Of a DNA stretch of 64,000 nucleotides, positions 24,249 to 32,782 are shown one piece after another. Position 1 is the stretch's first letter. Each line of letters begins with the position of its first letter. The notes beneath the pieces are model-generated. The model was not told the DNA's origin. It was given only the letters and a program-made list of their open reading frames with translations, and searched no databases. This DNA comes from Bacteroidetes bacterium 2013_40CM_41_45. GTDB lineage: Bacteria > Bacteroidota > Bacteroidia > AKYH767-A > 2013-40CM-41-45. The stretch spans positions 62,001-126,000 of the forward strand of contig NGFH01000001.1 of assembly GCA_002215675.1 (NCBI GenBank), given 5' to 3'. A program made the translations under genes and the position numbers.

Positions 24249-27074
24249 ATGAAAACATTACTCAGAAAAGCATCAGCGCTTATTGTAACTGCAGTATTAT
24301 TTGGCTCAACAAACTTTGTGTCTGCACAGCAAAGTCACTTTTGCGGAACCGATGAGAAAATGGCGGAGATGCTAAAAAATAATCCTGACGCGCTGAGTGC
24401 CCAGCAGGAGCTCGATGCATTTACACGTGAGTATATCCGTACCCATGAACCGGTTGTTTCTGAAAGAGGAGGGCCTCCTACATATATTATTCCCATAGTG
24501 TTTCACATCATTCATGAGAACGGTGTTGAAAATGTTTCCAATAACACCATATTTCAACAGGTAGATACCATGACCCGGGATTACAGAAGACTTAATCCTG
24601 ATACTGCCGAAGTACAGTGGGGGTTCCAGCATTTAGTTGCTGATTGCAACATTGAATTTCGCCTGGCACAGAAAGACCCTGATGGTAATTGTACCAACGG
24701 CATTGACAGAGTATATTCATACCGAACCAACCAGGGAGATGACAGGTCTAAGGTGGTTGTATGGGACAGAAAAAATTATTTGAACGTATGGGTTGTTAAA
24801 ACCCTTTCCAATCCTAACGTGGCTGCATACGCATACCTGCCGGCAGGTGCCGCAGGTTTGGGATATAAAGTGGATGGCTGTATCGCACGATACAACTATG
24901 TGGGAGGAACTAACAGGACTTTAACGCATGAAATCGGGCACTGCTTTAATCTTTCTCACACGTGGGGCGGAGGTACTGTTGCAACTGCGTGCGGAGATGA
25001 CGGAGTAGCGGATACACCGGTAACGGAAGGAGCAACAAGTTGTCCCAGCAACAGTCCAAACGGCAAAGTAGATTTTACATGCTCCCGCGATACAATAAAG
25101 AAAACATACCAGTTCGATTCTGTTACTGTAGCTTCAGGAACTACTGAACCCAATCCTCCCATGCTCGTGGTTAATCGTATTAATGCCGATACCGCTCTTA
25201 CCTTAATGAACTTTTCAGCAGTGGGCTTATCGGCAAATTCAGCAACAGATTCTGTTTTTGCTTTCTCCGGTTGGGATACCGGAGGCATAAATGGCGATAC
25301 TGCTTTTTACAGCCACACCGATACAATAAACCCCGGAAAATATTATGAGTTCACCGTTCGCCCTCAATTAGGCCAGGGGATAACGCTTACAGGTATCAGG
25401 CTTTTTGTTAAACGTTCTACCACCGGGCCTCGCATGTTTTGTGTGCGCTCAAGCGAAACCAATAACTTTCATTCCAATTTAACTTCTTCTGTTTTTCCTG
25501 CTAACACTAATATCTCGGTACGCACAGACACCCTTGGATTTGACACTCCCAATACATTTTATTTTAATAGTGATACTTCGCTCTTGCTGAAGGGAGCAAG
25601 AATAACATTATCCGGGGCGCTCTATACAAATACCGATGATACTGTTACTTTCCGAATCTATGCATGGAATGCTGAAGATGCTGCAGGAACTTTTGACATC
25701 GACAGTGTTGCTTTGCTGGGAACCTTCGGAAGGATAGAGAACCTAGACAATTACATGGATTATACTTTTTGCATGAACATGTTTACCCTCGGTCAGGCAG
25801 ATAGAATGCATGCTGCGTTAGAAAGCTCTATTTCATTTCGCAATAATTTATGGACGAGCGCTAACCATACGCTTACCGGTATTGATAATCCTCAAACATG
25901 TCCTCCGCAAGCCGATTTTTATACCAATAAGTCTATGGCTTGTCAGAACGCTGTAGGTAACAACACTATTCAGTTTTTTGATAACTCAACACGCGGAACC
26001 GTTGTAAGCAGAACCTGGACATTCCCTAACGGAACTCCTTCCACGTCTACCGTAGCAAACCCTATAGTTACATTCAATGCATTGTGGAATCAATCCGCAA
26101 CATTAATGGTAACCAATTCTGCAGGTTCAACCAGCATTACAAAGAACCTTGTTTGGGTAGCTCCAACGTGGGCTGATTACAGCGGCCTTTTTTCAGAGGA
26201 CTTTGAAAATGCTTCGGAATTTAATCTTGCGTGGCGTGTAGATAACCGTTCCGACAACGTATCAAGCTGGCAAGTTACTAACGATGGTGTATTCCCCAGC
26301 GGAACCCACGGTTTAAGACTGAATGCATTCAGCCCTATGATTCTTTCAACCAATACCACACCCCAGATTGTTCTTGATTGGGGAATTGGCAGCGATGATA
26401 AAGACGCCTTCATTACACCTTCCTTTGATTTATCTCACATAATTAACAATGGTACCGGAAAATTAGAATTTAAACTTTCAGGAGCTACCAGGGGCACTAC
26501 TCCCGGAGACATGGAGGATACGCTGAGAGTATTTTACTCTGTCAATTGCGGCAATACATGGACTCTTTTCCCGGCCAGTGCCAGCGTATATAGCGGCGCA
26601 TTGCTGTGCAATGCCGGCTCCTGGCAAGATTATTACACTCCAAGTGTGTTATCGCAATGGGTTCAGAAATCTATTAATTTGCCTGTACAAACGCTGGTTT
26701 CCAACGTAAGGTTTAAGTTCGAGTATGTAAGCGGTGATTTAAGCAATAACATTTATATTGATGACGTTAATATTTCCGGAGCTGTCGGAATCGAAGACAT
26801 TAATTCTGCCGTAGCGACAGACCTTGTTGTTTATCCGAACCCTGCAGGAGAGGACGTTTCCGTAACGTACCGGTTATCGGCTTCAAGAAATGTAAAGCTC
26901 CAGATATTTGATGCACTTGGAAATCTGGTGTATGACCTGGTTAACCAGAAACAAGCAGCAGGAAGTTATTCGGTTAATTTTAAGACCTCTAAAATTTCGA
27001 ACGGGGTTTACTATGTAAAACTTTCGGGCGATAACGTAAATTTAAGAACTGAAAAGATTGTAGTTATCAGGTAA
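24249..27074 (+). CDS. M43 (pappalysin/cytophagalysin-type) metalloprotease with T9SS sorting domain
   Basis: 941 residues from the ATG at 24249 (MKTLLRKASALIV, a signal peptide; the in-frame start 75 bases upstream adds non-signal sequence). Zinc-binding site HEIGHCFNLSH starts at residue 227; family consensus is HEXXHXXGXXH, so the usual Gly is Asn here. The Met-turn is NYMDYT. Later domains include a PKD-like segment (FDNSTRGTVVSRTWTFPNG) and a beta-sandwich. The final 85 residues (VVYPNPAGEDVSVT to EKIVVIR) are a T9SS type A sorting domain. Likely a surface or secreted peptidase. Confidence 0.85.
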   Translation: MKTLLRKASALIVTAVLFGSTNFVSAQQSHFCGTDEKMAEMLKNNPDALSAQQELDAFTREYIRTHEPVVSERGGPPTYIIPIVFHIIHENGVENVSNNTIFQQVDTMTRDYRRLNPDTAEVQWGFQHLVADCNIEFRLAQKDPDGNCTNGIDRVYSYRTNQGDDRSKVVVWDRKNYLNVWVVKTLSNPNVAAYAYLPAGAAGLGYKVDGCIARYNYVGGTNRTLTHEIGHCFNLSHTWGGGTVATACGDDGVADTPVTEGATSCPSNSPNGKVDFTCSRDTIKKTYQFDSVTVASGTTEPNPPMLVVNRINADTALTLMNFSAVGLSANSATDSVFAFSGWDTGGINGDTAFYSHTDTINPGKYYEFTVRPQLGQGITLTGIRLFVKRSTTGPRMFCVRSSETNNFHSNLTSSVFPANTNISVRTDTLGFDTPNTFYFNSDTSLLLKGARITLSGALYTNTDDTVTFRIYAWNAEDAAGTFDIDSVALLGTFGRIENLDNYMDYTFCMNMFTLGQADRMHAALESSISFRNNLWTSANHTLTGIDNPQTCPPQADFYTNKSMACQNAVGNNTIQFFDNSTRGTVVSRTWTFPNGTPSTSTVANPIVTFNALWNQSATLMVTNSAGSTSITKNLVWVAPTWADYSGLFSEDFENASEFNLAWRVDNRSDNVSSWQVTNDGVFPSGTHGLRLNAFSPMILSTNTTPQIVLDWGIGSDDKDAFITPSFDLSHIINNGTGKLEFKLSGATRGTTPGDMEDTLRVFYSVNCGNTWTLFPASASVYSGALLCNAGSWQDYYTPSVLSQWVQKSINLPVQTLVSNVRFKFEYVSGDLSNNIYIDDVNISGAVGIEDINSAVATDLVVYPNPAGEDVSVTYRLSASRNVKLQIFDALGNLVYDLVNQKQAAGSYSVNFKTSKISNGVYYVKLSGDNVNLRTEKIVVIR

Positions 27075-27101
27075 GTTCTCTGCAATTGACAATGGTATTA
27101 A

Positions 27102-27128
27102 ACGGGGCTTTGCCGCCCCGTTTTTTTT
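27102..27128 (+). terminator. Intrinsic terminator after the M43 protease gene
   Basis: Stem ACGGGGC (27102-27108) with GCCCCGT (27115-27121), six-base loop, then eight T residues. Confidence 0.9.
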
Positions 27129-27163
27129 GTCCTGTTTTTTTTCGGAAACTGGTTTCTGCGCCG

Positions 27164-27171
27164 TATCTTTA
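27164..27171 (+). promoter_or_regulatory. Probable -7 box for tatA
   Basis: TATCTTTA matches TAnnTTTG except the last base; TTCG lies 19 bases upstream (27141-27144). The ATG of tatA is 18 bases downstream. Confidence 0.45.
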
Positions 27172-27189
27172 CAGTATAAAAAATATCTC

Positions 27190-27420
27190 ATGCAAAATCA
27201 TTTGTTGTTTCTGAATCTGGGCGGAGGCGAGGTTTTTGTCATCATGCTGGTGGTGCTTCTTTTTTTCGGGGCAAAAGGAATTCCGCAGGTAGCCAAAGGG
27301 CTTGGACGTGGTATGCGCGAATTCCGCGATGCTATGAATGGCATTGAAAGAGAAATCAATCAGGAAACCAATAAGGTGAAAGACGAAGTGAAAAAAATTG
27401 AAGAAGATACAAATGGCTGA
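27190..27420 (+). CDS. tatA: Sec-independent translocase TatA/TatE
   Basis: 76 residues. The start is ATG 27190 (MQNHLLFLNLGGGE); the longer frame from 27127 runs through the terminator. One membrane helix (EVFVIMLVVLLFFG), a hinge (AKGIPQVAKGLGRGMREF) and a charged amphipathic tail (NQETNKVKDEVKKIEED). The FGAKGIPQVAKGLGRG pattern is typical of Bacteroidota TatA. tatC is not in the window. It would serve Tat substrates such as the glycosylasparaginase and superoxide dismutase encoded here. Confidence 0.93.
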   Translation: MQNHLLFLNLGGGEVFVIMLVVLLFFGAKGIPQVAKGLGRGMREFRDAMNGIEREINQETNKVKDEVKKIEEDTNG

Positions 27421-27503
27421 ATGATTGTGTAATAAACAACAGACCCTTGTGCTTTTGCTTGTCATTCCCTATTCTTCTCTTGCATGCTGGTTAGAATTTT
27501 GAA

Positions 27504-28823
27504 ATGAATACTTCTCTTTCCACCAATAATTTATTTATTCCCTCTTCTCCCCTGCCGCGTGTCATAATCATTGGCGGAGGATTTGCCGGAATTGAGTTTG
27601 GCAAAAAGCTGTCGCACGAAAAGTTTCAGCTTGTCATGCTCGACCGGCATAACTATCACACTTTTCAACCGCTGCTATACCAGGTAGCCACCAGCGGACT
27701 GGAGCCCGACTCTATCTCCATGCCGCTGCGGAAAATTTTTGCACACCGGAAAAATTCTTATTTCCGCCTGTGCGAAGTGCTTGCTGTTGAGCCGGACAAA
27801 AAACTGCTGCGCACCAACATTGGCCAGCTTACATACGATTATCTCATTATTGCCACCGGTTCGTCTACAAATTATTTCGGCATGGAAAATATTATGCGCT
27901 ATGCCATGCCCATGAAATCCGTTCCCGAAGCGCTTGACCTGCGCAGTTTAATTCTCCAGAATATTGAGCAGTCGCTGCTGGTTGATGATAAAAAAATCCG
28001 GCAGAGTTTTCTCGATATCGTTATTGTAGGGGGAGGCCCCACAGGAGTGGAGCTGGCAGGCGCTTTATCTGAATTAAAAAATCACGTATTGCCCAACGAT
28101 TATTCTGAAATTGATTTCCGCCTTATGAATATTCATATCGTGGAAATGGGAGCGCGGCTTTTAGGGGGCATGTCAGAAAAAGCATCTGAAAAAGCGCAGG
28201 AATTTCTTGAAGATTTTGGCGTGAAGGTTTGGCTCGGTGTTAGTGTAACCGACTGCAACGACATAGAGGTAAAACTGAGCAGTGGCGGAACGTTATTTAC
28301 TAAAACACTTATATGGACTGCCGGAGTGCAGGGAATGGCAATTGATGGAATTCCACCTGCTTCCGTAACAAAAGGTAACCGGATTCTTGTAGATGAGTTC
28401 AGCAAAGTGAGTGGCGCAGAAAATATTTTTGCTGTGGGCGATGTTGCTGCCATGGTTACAAAAGAAAATTCGCACCCTCATCCCATGGTTGCCCAGGTAG
28501 CCATTCAGCAGGGAAGGCTTCTTGCAAAAAACCTGAACCTGTCGTTGCGCAAAAAACCAATGATTCCATTCCGCTATCGTGACCTGGGAACCCTGGCAAC
28601 CATCGGCAGAAACCGTGCAGTGGCCGATTTTGCCTTTGTTCGCCTGCAGGGGCGCATCGCATGGTTTACCTGGTTATTTATCCACCTCATGCAGTTGGTT
28701 GGCTTTCGCAACCGGCTGGTGGTTTTAGTAAACTGGATGTGGAGTTATGTAAGTTACGACAGCGCCATACGGCTCATTATACGGCCGTTTATAAGGCGGA
28801 AAAAATTGCAGGAAGGGCAGTGA
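27504..28823 (+). CDS. ndh: Type II NADH:quinone oxidoreductase
   Basis: 439 residues. FAD-binding GxGxxG as GGGFAGIEFGKKLS near the N-terminus, an NADH-binding IVIVGGGPTGVELAGALSEL at about residues 172-192, ATGSSTNYFG, a C-terminal FAD contact NIFAVGDVAAM, and a hydrophobic C-terminal region that anchors to the membrane. Non-proton-pumping entry of NADH electrons to quinone. Confidence 0.92.
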   Translation: MNTSLSTNNLFIPSSPLPRVIIIGGGFAGIEFGKKLSHEKFQLVMLDRHNYHTFQPLLYQVATSGLEPDSISMPLRKIFAHRKNSYFRLCEVLAVEPDKKLLRTNIGQLTYDYLIIATGSSTNYFGMENIMRYAMPMKSVPEALDLRSLILQNIEQSLLVDDKKIRQSFLDIVIVGGGPTGVELAGALSELKNHVLPNDYSEIDFRLMNIHIVEMGARLLGGMSEKASEKAQEFLEDFGVKVWLGVSVTDCNDIEVKLSSGGTLFTKTLIWTAGVQGMAIDGIPPASVTKGNRILVDEFSKVSGAENIFAVGDVAAMVTKENSHPHPMVAQVAIQQGRLLAKNLNLSLRKKPMIPFRYRDLGTLATIGRNRAVADFAFVRLQGRIAWFTWLFIHLMQLVGFRNRLVVLVNWMWSYVSYDSAIRLIIRPFIRRKKLQEGQ

Positions 28824-28839
28824 AAAAACAGAATTCCTG

Positions 28840-29007
28840 TTACGGATTTTCTTCTGGAGTTCTATCTTTCACCATAACACGAATCCAGATGACACATGCA
28901 ATAAACCCCGACCCGATAAGGAAGATGTTTACTATGGCTCCAATAGAAGGCATGATAGAAAAAAGCGCCTGGAAAATTGACCCGAGAAAATACCAGAAAG
29001 CTGTCAT
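28840..29007 (-). CDS. 55-residue membrane protein
   Basis: ATG at 29007, stop at 28840-28842: MTAFWYFLGSIFQALFSIMP and onward, with two hydrophobic stretches (about 3-23 and 24-44) and a charged C-terminus VMVKDRTPEENP. Its length, the clear start and the charged tail favour a real gene over chance, and it fills the gap between ndh and the WD40 gene. Family not recognised. Confidence 0.55.
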   Translation of the reverse strand: MTAFWYFLGSIFQALFSIMPSIGAIVNIFLIGSGFIACVIWIRVMVKDRTPEENP

Positions 29008-29058
29008 GTTATTTTAGTTTTGCAGTGGCAAATATAAAAATATTTTGCAACCATTCCT

Positions 29059-29988
29059 GTGACGGTAATTTCGGAGAAATATTCTATTCGCAAGCTTAAT
29101 CATTTTACCGGGCACCAGGGAGCCATATATGCGCTCGAGGCATCGGGCGAAAAAAAATTTTTCTTTTCCGGAAGCAGCGATAATTATGTAACCCGGTGGG
29201 ATTCTGCCGGCCTTGTAAACCCCGAAGCCATCATACGCGCGCAGACAACCGTTTACTCCTTGTGTTTTATAGGAGAAAAAAACCTCCTGGTAATTGGTGA
29301 ATCGTCCGGGGCATTTCATGTAATAGACCTGGATAGTAAAAAAGAAATTCACAACATTGTTTTTCATAAGGCTGGAATTTATGATGTGAAATTTTCACAA
29401 CGGTATAACCGGCTTTTTACTGCATCAGGTGACGGAACCATGGGAGTATGGGATGGCGATTCGTTCAAACTTTTATTGAGCAAAAAGTTATGTGAACAAA
29501 AAATAAGAGGCATTGCCATCAGCGACAAGCATTCCCTTGTGGCATTTGCCTGCGGTGATGGGACCATTGCTGTTTACAATGCCGATTCTCTGAATGAATT
29601 GATTCGTTTCAGTTCTCATGACCTTTCGGCTAACTGCGTGTATTTTCATCCCAACGGAAAACAATTGCTCAGTGGCGGGCGCGATGCTCACCTCAGAGTT
29701 TGGAACATTGAAAATAATTTTGAGCTGGTAAAAGAGATTCCGGCCCATAATTATGCCATCTATAAAATCGTTTTCAATAGCAGCGGTAAATTATTTGCAA
29801 CGGCAAGCCGCGATAAAACAATTAAGATATGGGATGCCGATGATGCATCTTTTCTTGTCCGCCTCGATAAAGAAAATTTTAACGGGCATTTGAATTCTGT
29901 AAACTCTGCCTTGTGGCTTGATGATGGCACCCTTGTTTCGGCTGGCGATGACCGCTCTATCGTTGTCTGGGAAATTACCGAAAAGTAA
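29059..29988 (+). CDS. WD40-repeat beta-propeller protein
   Basis: 309 residues starting with GTG (29059). At least six WD40-like repeats, recognisable by GH ... WD/WN ends: YVTRWDSAG, GDGTMGVWDGDS, GRDAHLRVWNIENN, ASRDKTIKIWDADD, AGDDRSIVVWEITEK. No signal peptide, so probably cytoplasmic; no enzymatic domain. A scaffold or interaction protein; partner unknown. Confidence 0.88.
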   Translation: MTVISEKYSIRKLNHFTGHQGAIYALEASGEKKFFFSGSSDNYVTRWDSAGLVNPEAIIRAQTTVYSLCFIGEKNLLVIGESSGAFHVIDLDSKKEIHNIVFHKAGIYDVKFSQRYNRLFTASGDGTMGVWDGDSFKLLLSKKLCEQKIRGIAISDKHSLVAFACGDGTIAVYNADSLNELIRFSSHDLSANCVYFHPNGKQLLSGGRDAHLRVWNIENNFELVKEIPAHNYAIYKIVFNSSGKLFATASRDKTIKIWDADDASFLVRLDKENFNGHLNSVNSALWLDDGTLVSAGDDRSIVVWEITEK

Positions 29989-30076
29989 GCTCCCTGGCTT
30001 AAAAAATCACCCGATTTCATCCCTGAAAATATTTTATTAAATTTGACTTCACATTTCAACCCTCAAAAAAATCATT

Positions 30077-30532
30077 ATGAAAAAAGCCCTGATTATTTTT
30101 TCGCTGCTGTTCATAGCAACGGCCGTGAATTTTTCTTTTGCCCAAAATACAACCCCTGTAACCGGTCATCCGGCTAAAACAGATGTTAAAACCCAATCTA
30201 CTCCTGTGCTTACAAGTGCAGAGGTAATGCCTTCTTTCCCCGGGGGAGATGAAAAATTTCAACAGTTTTTGAAGGATAATATCCATTATCCTAAGGAAGC
30301 ATTAGATAACAAGATAGAGGGGAAGGTATATGTTTCCTTTGTTGTGGATGAAACCGGTAAAATATCTAACGTGCAAATGCAGAAGCGGATGGCTTACGGT
30401 ATGGACCAGGAAGCCATGCGCGTTGTAACCATGATGCCAAACTGGATTCCCGGAAAGGAGAAAGGCACACCGGTTACTGTTCAGATGACACTACCGATTG
30501 CTTTTTCATTAGGCAATTCAAAGACTAAATAA
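30077..30532 (+). CDS. Signal-peptide TonB C-terminal domain protein
   Basis: 151 residues. N-terminal signal peptide (ALIIFSLLFIATAVNFSFAQ), a short linker, then a TonB_C domain (about 50-145) with MPSFPGGDEKFQQFL, GKVYVSFVVDETGKI and MPNWIPGKEKGTPVTVQMTL, clearly homologous to the C-terminus of TonB at 12822. It lacks the membrane anchor and proline-rich stretch, so it is likely a free periplasmic protein. It may bind TonB boxes or regulate receptors (inference). Confidence 0.85.
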   Translation: MKKALIIFSLLFIATAVNFSFAQNTTPVTGHPAKTDVKTQSTPVLTSAEVMPSFPGGDEKFQQFLKDNIHYPKEALDNKIEGKVYVSFVVDETGKISNVQMQKRMAYGMDQEAMRVVTMMPNWIPGKEKGTPVTVQMTLPIAFSLGNSKTK

Positions 30533-30554
30533 TTTTCCAGCAGATACCTTTTCT

Positions 30555-30590
30555 AAATCGCTTCCAGGTCTTTTTCGGGAGCGATTTTTT
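30555..30590 (+). terminator. Intrinsic terminator after the TonB-domain gene
   Basis: Stem AAATCGCTTCC (30555-30565) with GGGAGCGATTT (30577-30587), one G-T pair, followed by T-rich sequence. Confidence 0.85.
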
Positions 30591-30652
30591 ATTTCTGCCC
30601 TTCGGCATTTGATTCGTTTTAATATTTTCTGAATCCTTTGAATCAATACTCA

Positions 30653-30660
30653 TACTTTTG
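30653..30660 (+). promoter_or_regulatory. Possible -7 box for gltX
   Basis: TACTTTTG fits TAnnTTTG; no clear TTTG at the right spacing. The gltX ATG follows after six bases. Confidence 0.4.
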
Positions 30661-30666
30661 CCGGCT

Positions 30667-32217
30667 ATGAGCATGCCAAAAGTCCGGGTACGTTTTGCGC
30701 CCAGCCCTACAGGTCCCTTGCATATTGGAGGGCTGCGCACTGCTTTGTATAATTATCTGTTTGCCAAAAAGTACAGCGGTGATTTTATTCTCCGTATAGA
30801 AGACACCGACCGTGAACGTTTTGTTCCGGGCGCTGAGGATTACATCGTTGAATCTCTGAAATGGTGTGGCGTTGCTCCAAACGAAGGTGTCGGTTTTGGA
30901 GATGGCCCTTTTGCTCCTTACCGGCAAAGCGAACGAAAAAATCTTTATAAAAACTATGCAGATACGCTTGTGGAAAGTGGAAGTGCATATTATGCTTTCG
31001 ACACCGGGCCCGAATTGGAGGAGCTGCGAAAAAAAACACATCCCGCTGGAGCAAGCCCTCTGCAATACGATACTTCAACCCGTATGAGCATGAAAAATTC
31101 TCTTGTTCTTCCTGCAGCCGAAGTAAAACGGAGAATTGATTCGGGAGAAAAATATGTAGTCCGCATAAAGATGCCTGCCGATGAGGAAATAAAAGTTACA
31201 GACCTGATTCGTGGCGAAGTAATTGTTCATACTTCACAGCTTGATGATAAAGTGCTTTTCAAATCGGACGGCATGCCTACCTATCACCTTGCTAATGTTG
31301 TAGACGATTACCTGATGAAAATTACGCACGTCATCCGCGGGGAGGAATGGCTTCCTTCGGCCCCGCTGCATGTTTTGCTTTATAAATATTTTGGATGGGA
31401 AAATGTGATGCCACAATTTGTGCACCTTCCGCTGCTTCTGAAACCCGATGGGCATGGCAAGCTTAGCAAACGCGATGGCGACCAACTCGGTTTTCCTGTT
31501 TTTCCGCTGGAATGGACAGACCCCGCTACAAACGAAGTTTCATCCGGCTACCGCGAGAGCGGTTATTTTCCCGATGCTGTTATAAATATACTGGCGCTCC
31601 TGGGATGGCATCCCACTCAGGCACAGGAAATTTTTACCCTGGACGAACTGGTTCATGAATTTTCTCTCGAGCACGTTGCCAAAGGCGGTGCAAAATTCGA
31701 CCCCGAAAAAGCAAAGTGGCTCAACCAGCAATACCTGAGAAGTAAAAGCGATGATACTGTAGCAGAAGTTTTTCAGAAGCAGTTGTCCGATAAGCAAAAA
31801 ATCTACGGATTTAAAATGCCTGATTCAGAATACCTGAAAAAAGTTTGTCACCTACTCAAGGAGAAAGCAAGCTTTATAAATGAATTCTGGAGCCTTGGGA
31901 AATATTTTTTTATTGCTCCTGATAAGTACGATACGGATATCGTCCGCAAAAAATGGAATGAAAAAAATGCAGGTTTTTTTTCAGCACTGAAAGAAAAATT
32001 TCTTGTTCAGAAAAGTTTTACGCATGATGAGCTTGAAAAAACCTTTAAGCAGGAAGCTACAGGGCTCGGCATAAAGCCCGGTGAAGTGATGCAGCTCTTT
32101 CGGGTAATAATTACGGGCGGAGCTGGCGGGCCTGCATTGTTTGAAGTGGTTGCATTGCTGGGTAAAGACGAAGTGATGAAAAGAATAGAACGGGCGTTAA
32201 CTGAGTTTAAGTTTTGA
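30667..32217 (+). CDS. gltX: Glutamyl-tRNA synthetase
   Basis: 516 residues from ATG 30667 (MSMPKVRVRFAPSPTG); a TTG nine bases upstream is less likely. Class I synthetase: HIGH motif PTGPLHIGGLRTALYNY and KMSKS variant HGKLSKRDGDQ, with FVPGAEDYIVE and VIRGEEWLPSAPLHVLLY. Charges tRNA-Glu. No zinc-site cysteines are seen, as in many Bacteroidota GltX. Two bases separate its stop from the folB ATG. Confidence 0.96.
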   Translation: MSMPKVRVRFAPSPTGPLHIGGLRTALYNYLFAKKYSGDFILRIEDTDRERFVPGAEDYIVESLKWCGVAPNEGVGFGDGPFAPYRQSERKNLYKNYADTLVESGSAYYAFDTGPELEELRKKTHPAGASPLQYDTSTRMSMKNSLVLPAAEVKRRIDSGEKYVVRIKMPADEEIKVTDLIRGEVIVHTSQLDDKVLFKSDGMPTYHLANVVDDYLMKITHVIRGEEWLPSAPLHVLLYKYFGWENVMPQFVHLPLLLKPDGHGKLSKRDGDQLGFPVFPLEWTDPATNEVSSGYRESGYFPDAVINILALLGWHPTQAQEIFTLDELVHEFSLEHVAKGGAKFDPEKAKWLNQQYLRSKSDDTVAEVFQKQLSDKQKIYGFKMPDSEYLKKVCHLLKEKASFINEFWSLGKYFFIAPDKYDTDIVRKKWNEKNAGFFSALKEKFLVQKSFTHDELEKTFKQEATGLGIKPGEVMQLFRVIITGGAGGPALFEVVALLGKDEVMKRIERALTEFKF

Positions 32218-32219
32218 TA

Positions 32220-32591
32220 ATGGGAACCTTAAAAGTTAAAGGCATAAAACTTTATTGTTATCACGGCTGCCTGCCCGAGGAAGAAAAGATTGGCGGATGG
32301 TATGAGACAGATGTGGAAGTTGATGCTGATATAACCGGCGCTGTCCAAACAGATGACCTTTCAAAAACAGTGGATTATTCGGAGATAAACAAAATTGTAA
32401 GAAATGAAATGGGCATTCGTTCTAAATTAGTGGAGCATGTTGCGGGAAGAATTGCATCAGCATTGCTACGGCAAATCCCCGGCATCAGGGAAGTGCTGGT
32501 TACAGTGAGTAAATTAAATCCACCTGTGGAGGGAGAGGCAGAGCGTTTCAGCGTTTCCATAAAAATGAAAAGAACCGACTTGATGGGGTAA
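32220..32591 (+). CDS. folB: Dihydroneopterin aldolase
   Basis: 123 residues from ATG 32220 (MGTLKVKGIKLYCYHGCLPEEEK), folate pathway step. The LYCYHGCLPEE stretch, TVDYSEINKIV and the final VEGEAERFSVSIK are the family's substrate-contact and barrel features. A TTG six bases upstream would be an alternative start. Directly downstream of gltX and upstream of tRNA-Cys. Confidence 0.9.
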   Translation: MGTLKVKGIKLYCYHGCLPEEEKIGGWYETDVEVDADITGAVQTDDLSKTVDYSEINKIVRNEMGIRSKLVEHVAGRIASALLRQIPGIREVLVTVSKLNPPVEGEAERFSVSIKMKRTDLMG

Positions 32592-32630
32592 ATTAGTATG
32601 TTTGCCGCGCAAAAATATTTCTTTCAAAAA

Positions 32631-32701
32631 GGTCGCGTGGCCGAGTGGTTAGGCAGAGGTCTGCAAAACCTTGTACAGCGGTTCAAATCCGCTCGCGACC
32701 T
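32631..32701 (+). tRNA. trnC: tRNA-Cys (GCA)
   Basis: 71 bases with a 7-bp acceptor stem GGTCGCG/CGCGACC, a short D arm, anticodon loop TCTGCAAAA with anticodon GCA, T arm AGCGGTTCAAATCCGCT and discriminator U, as expected for Cys. CCA is not encoded. Confidence 0.95.
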
Positions 32702-32782
32702 CGAATTTTCTCTTTCAGACCGCAGTTTTTTGCACGAAGAATTATTCCGGTTTTTATTTTTCCGTTAAAATATTTTAACCTG

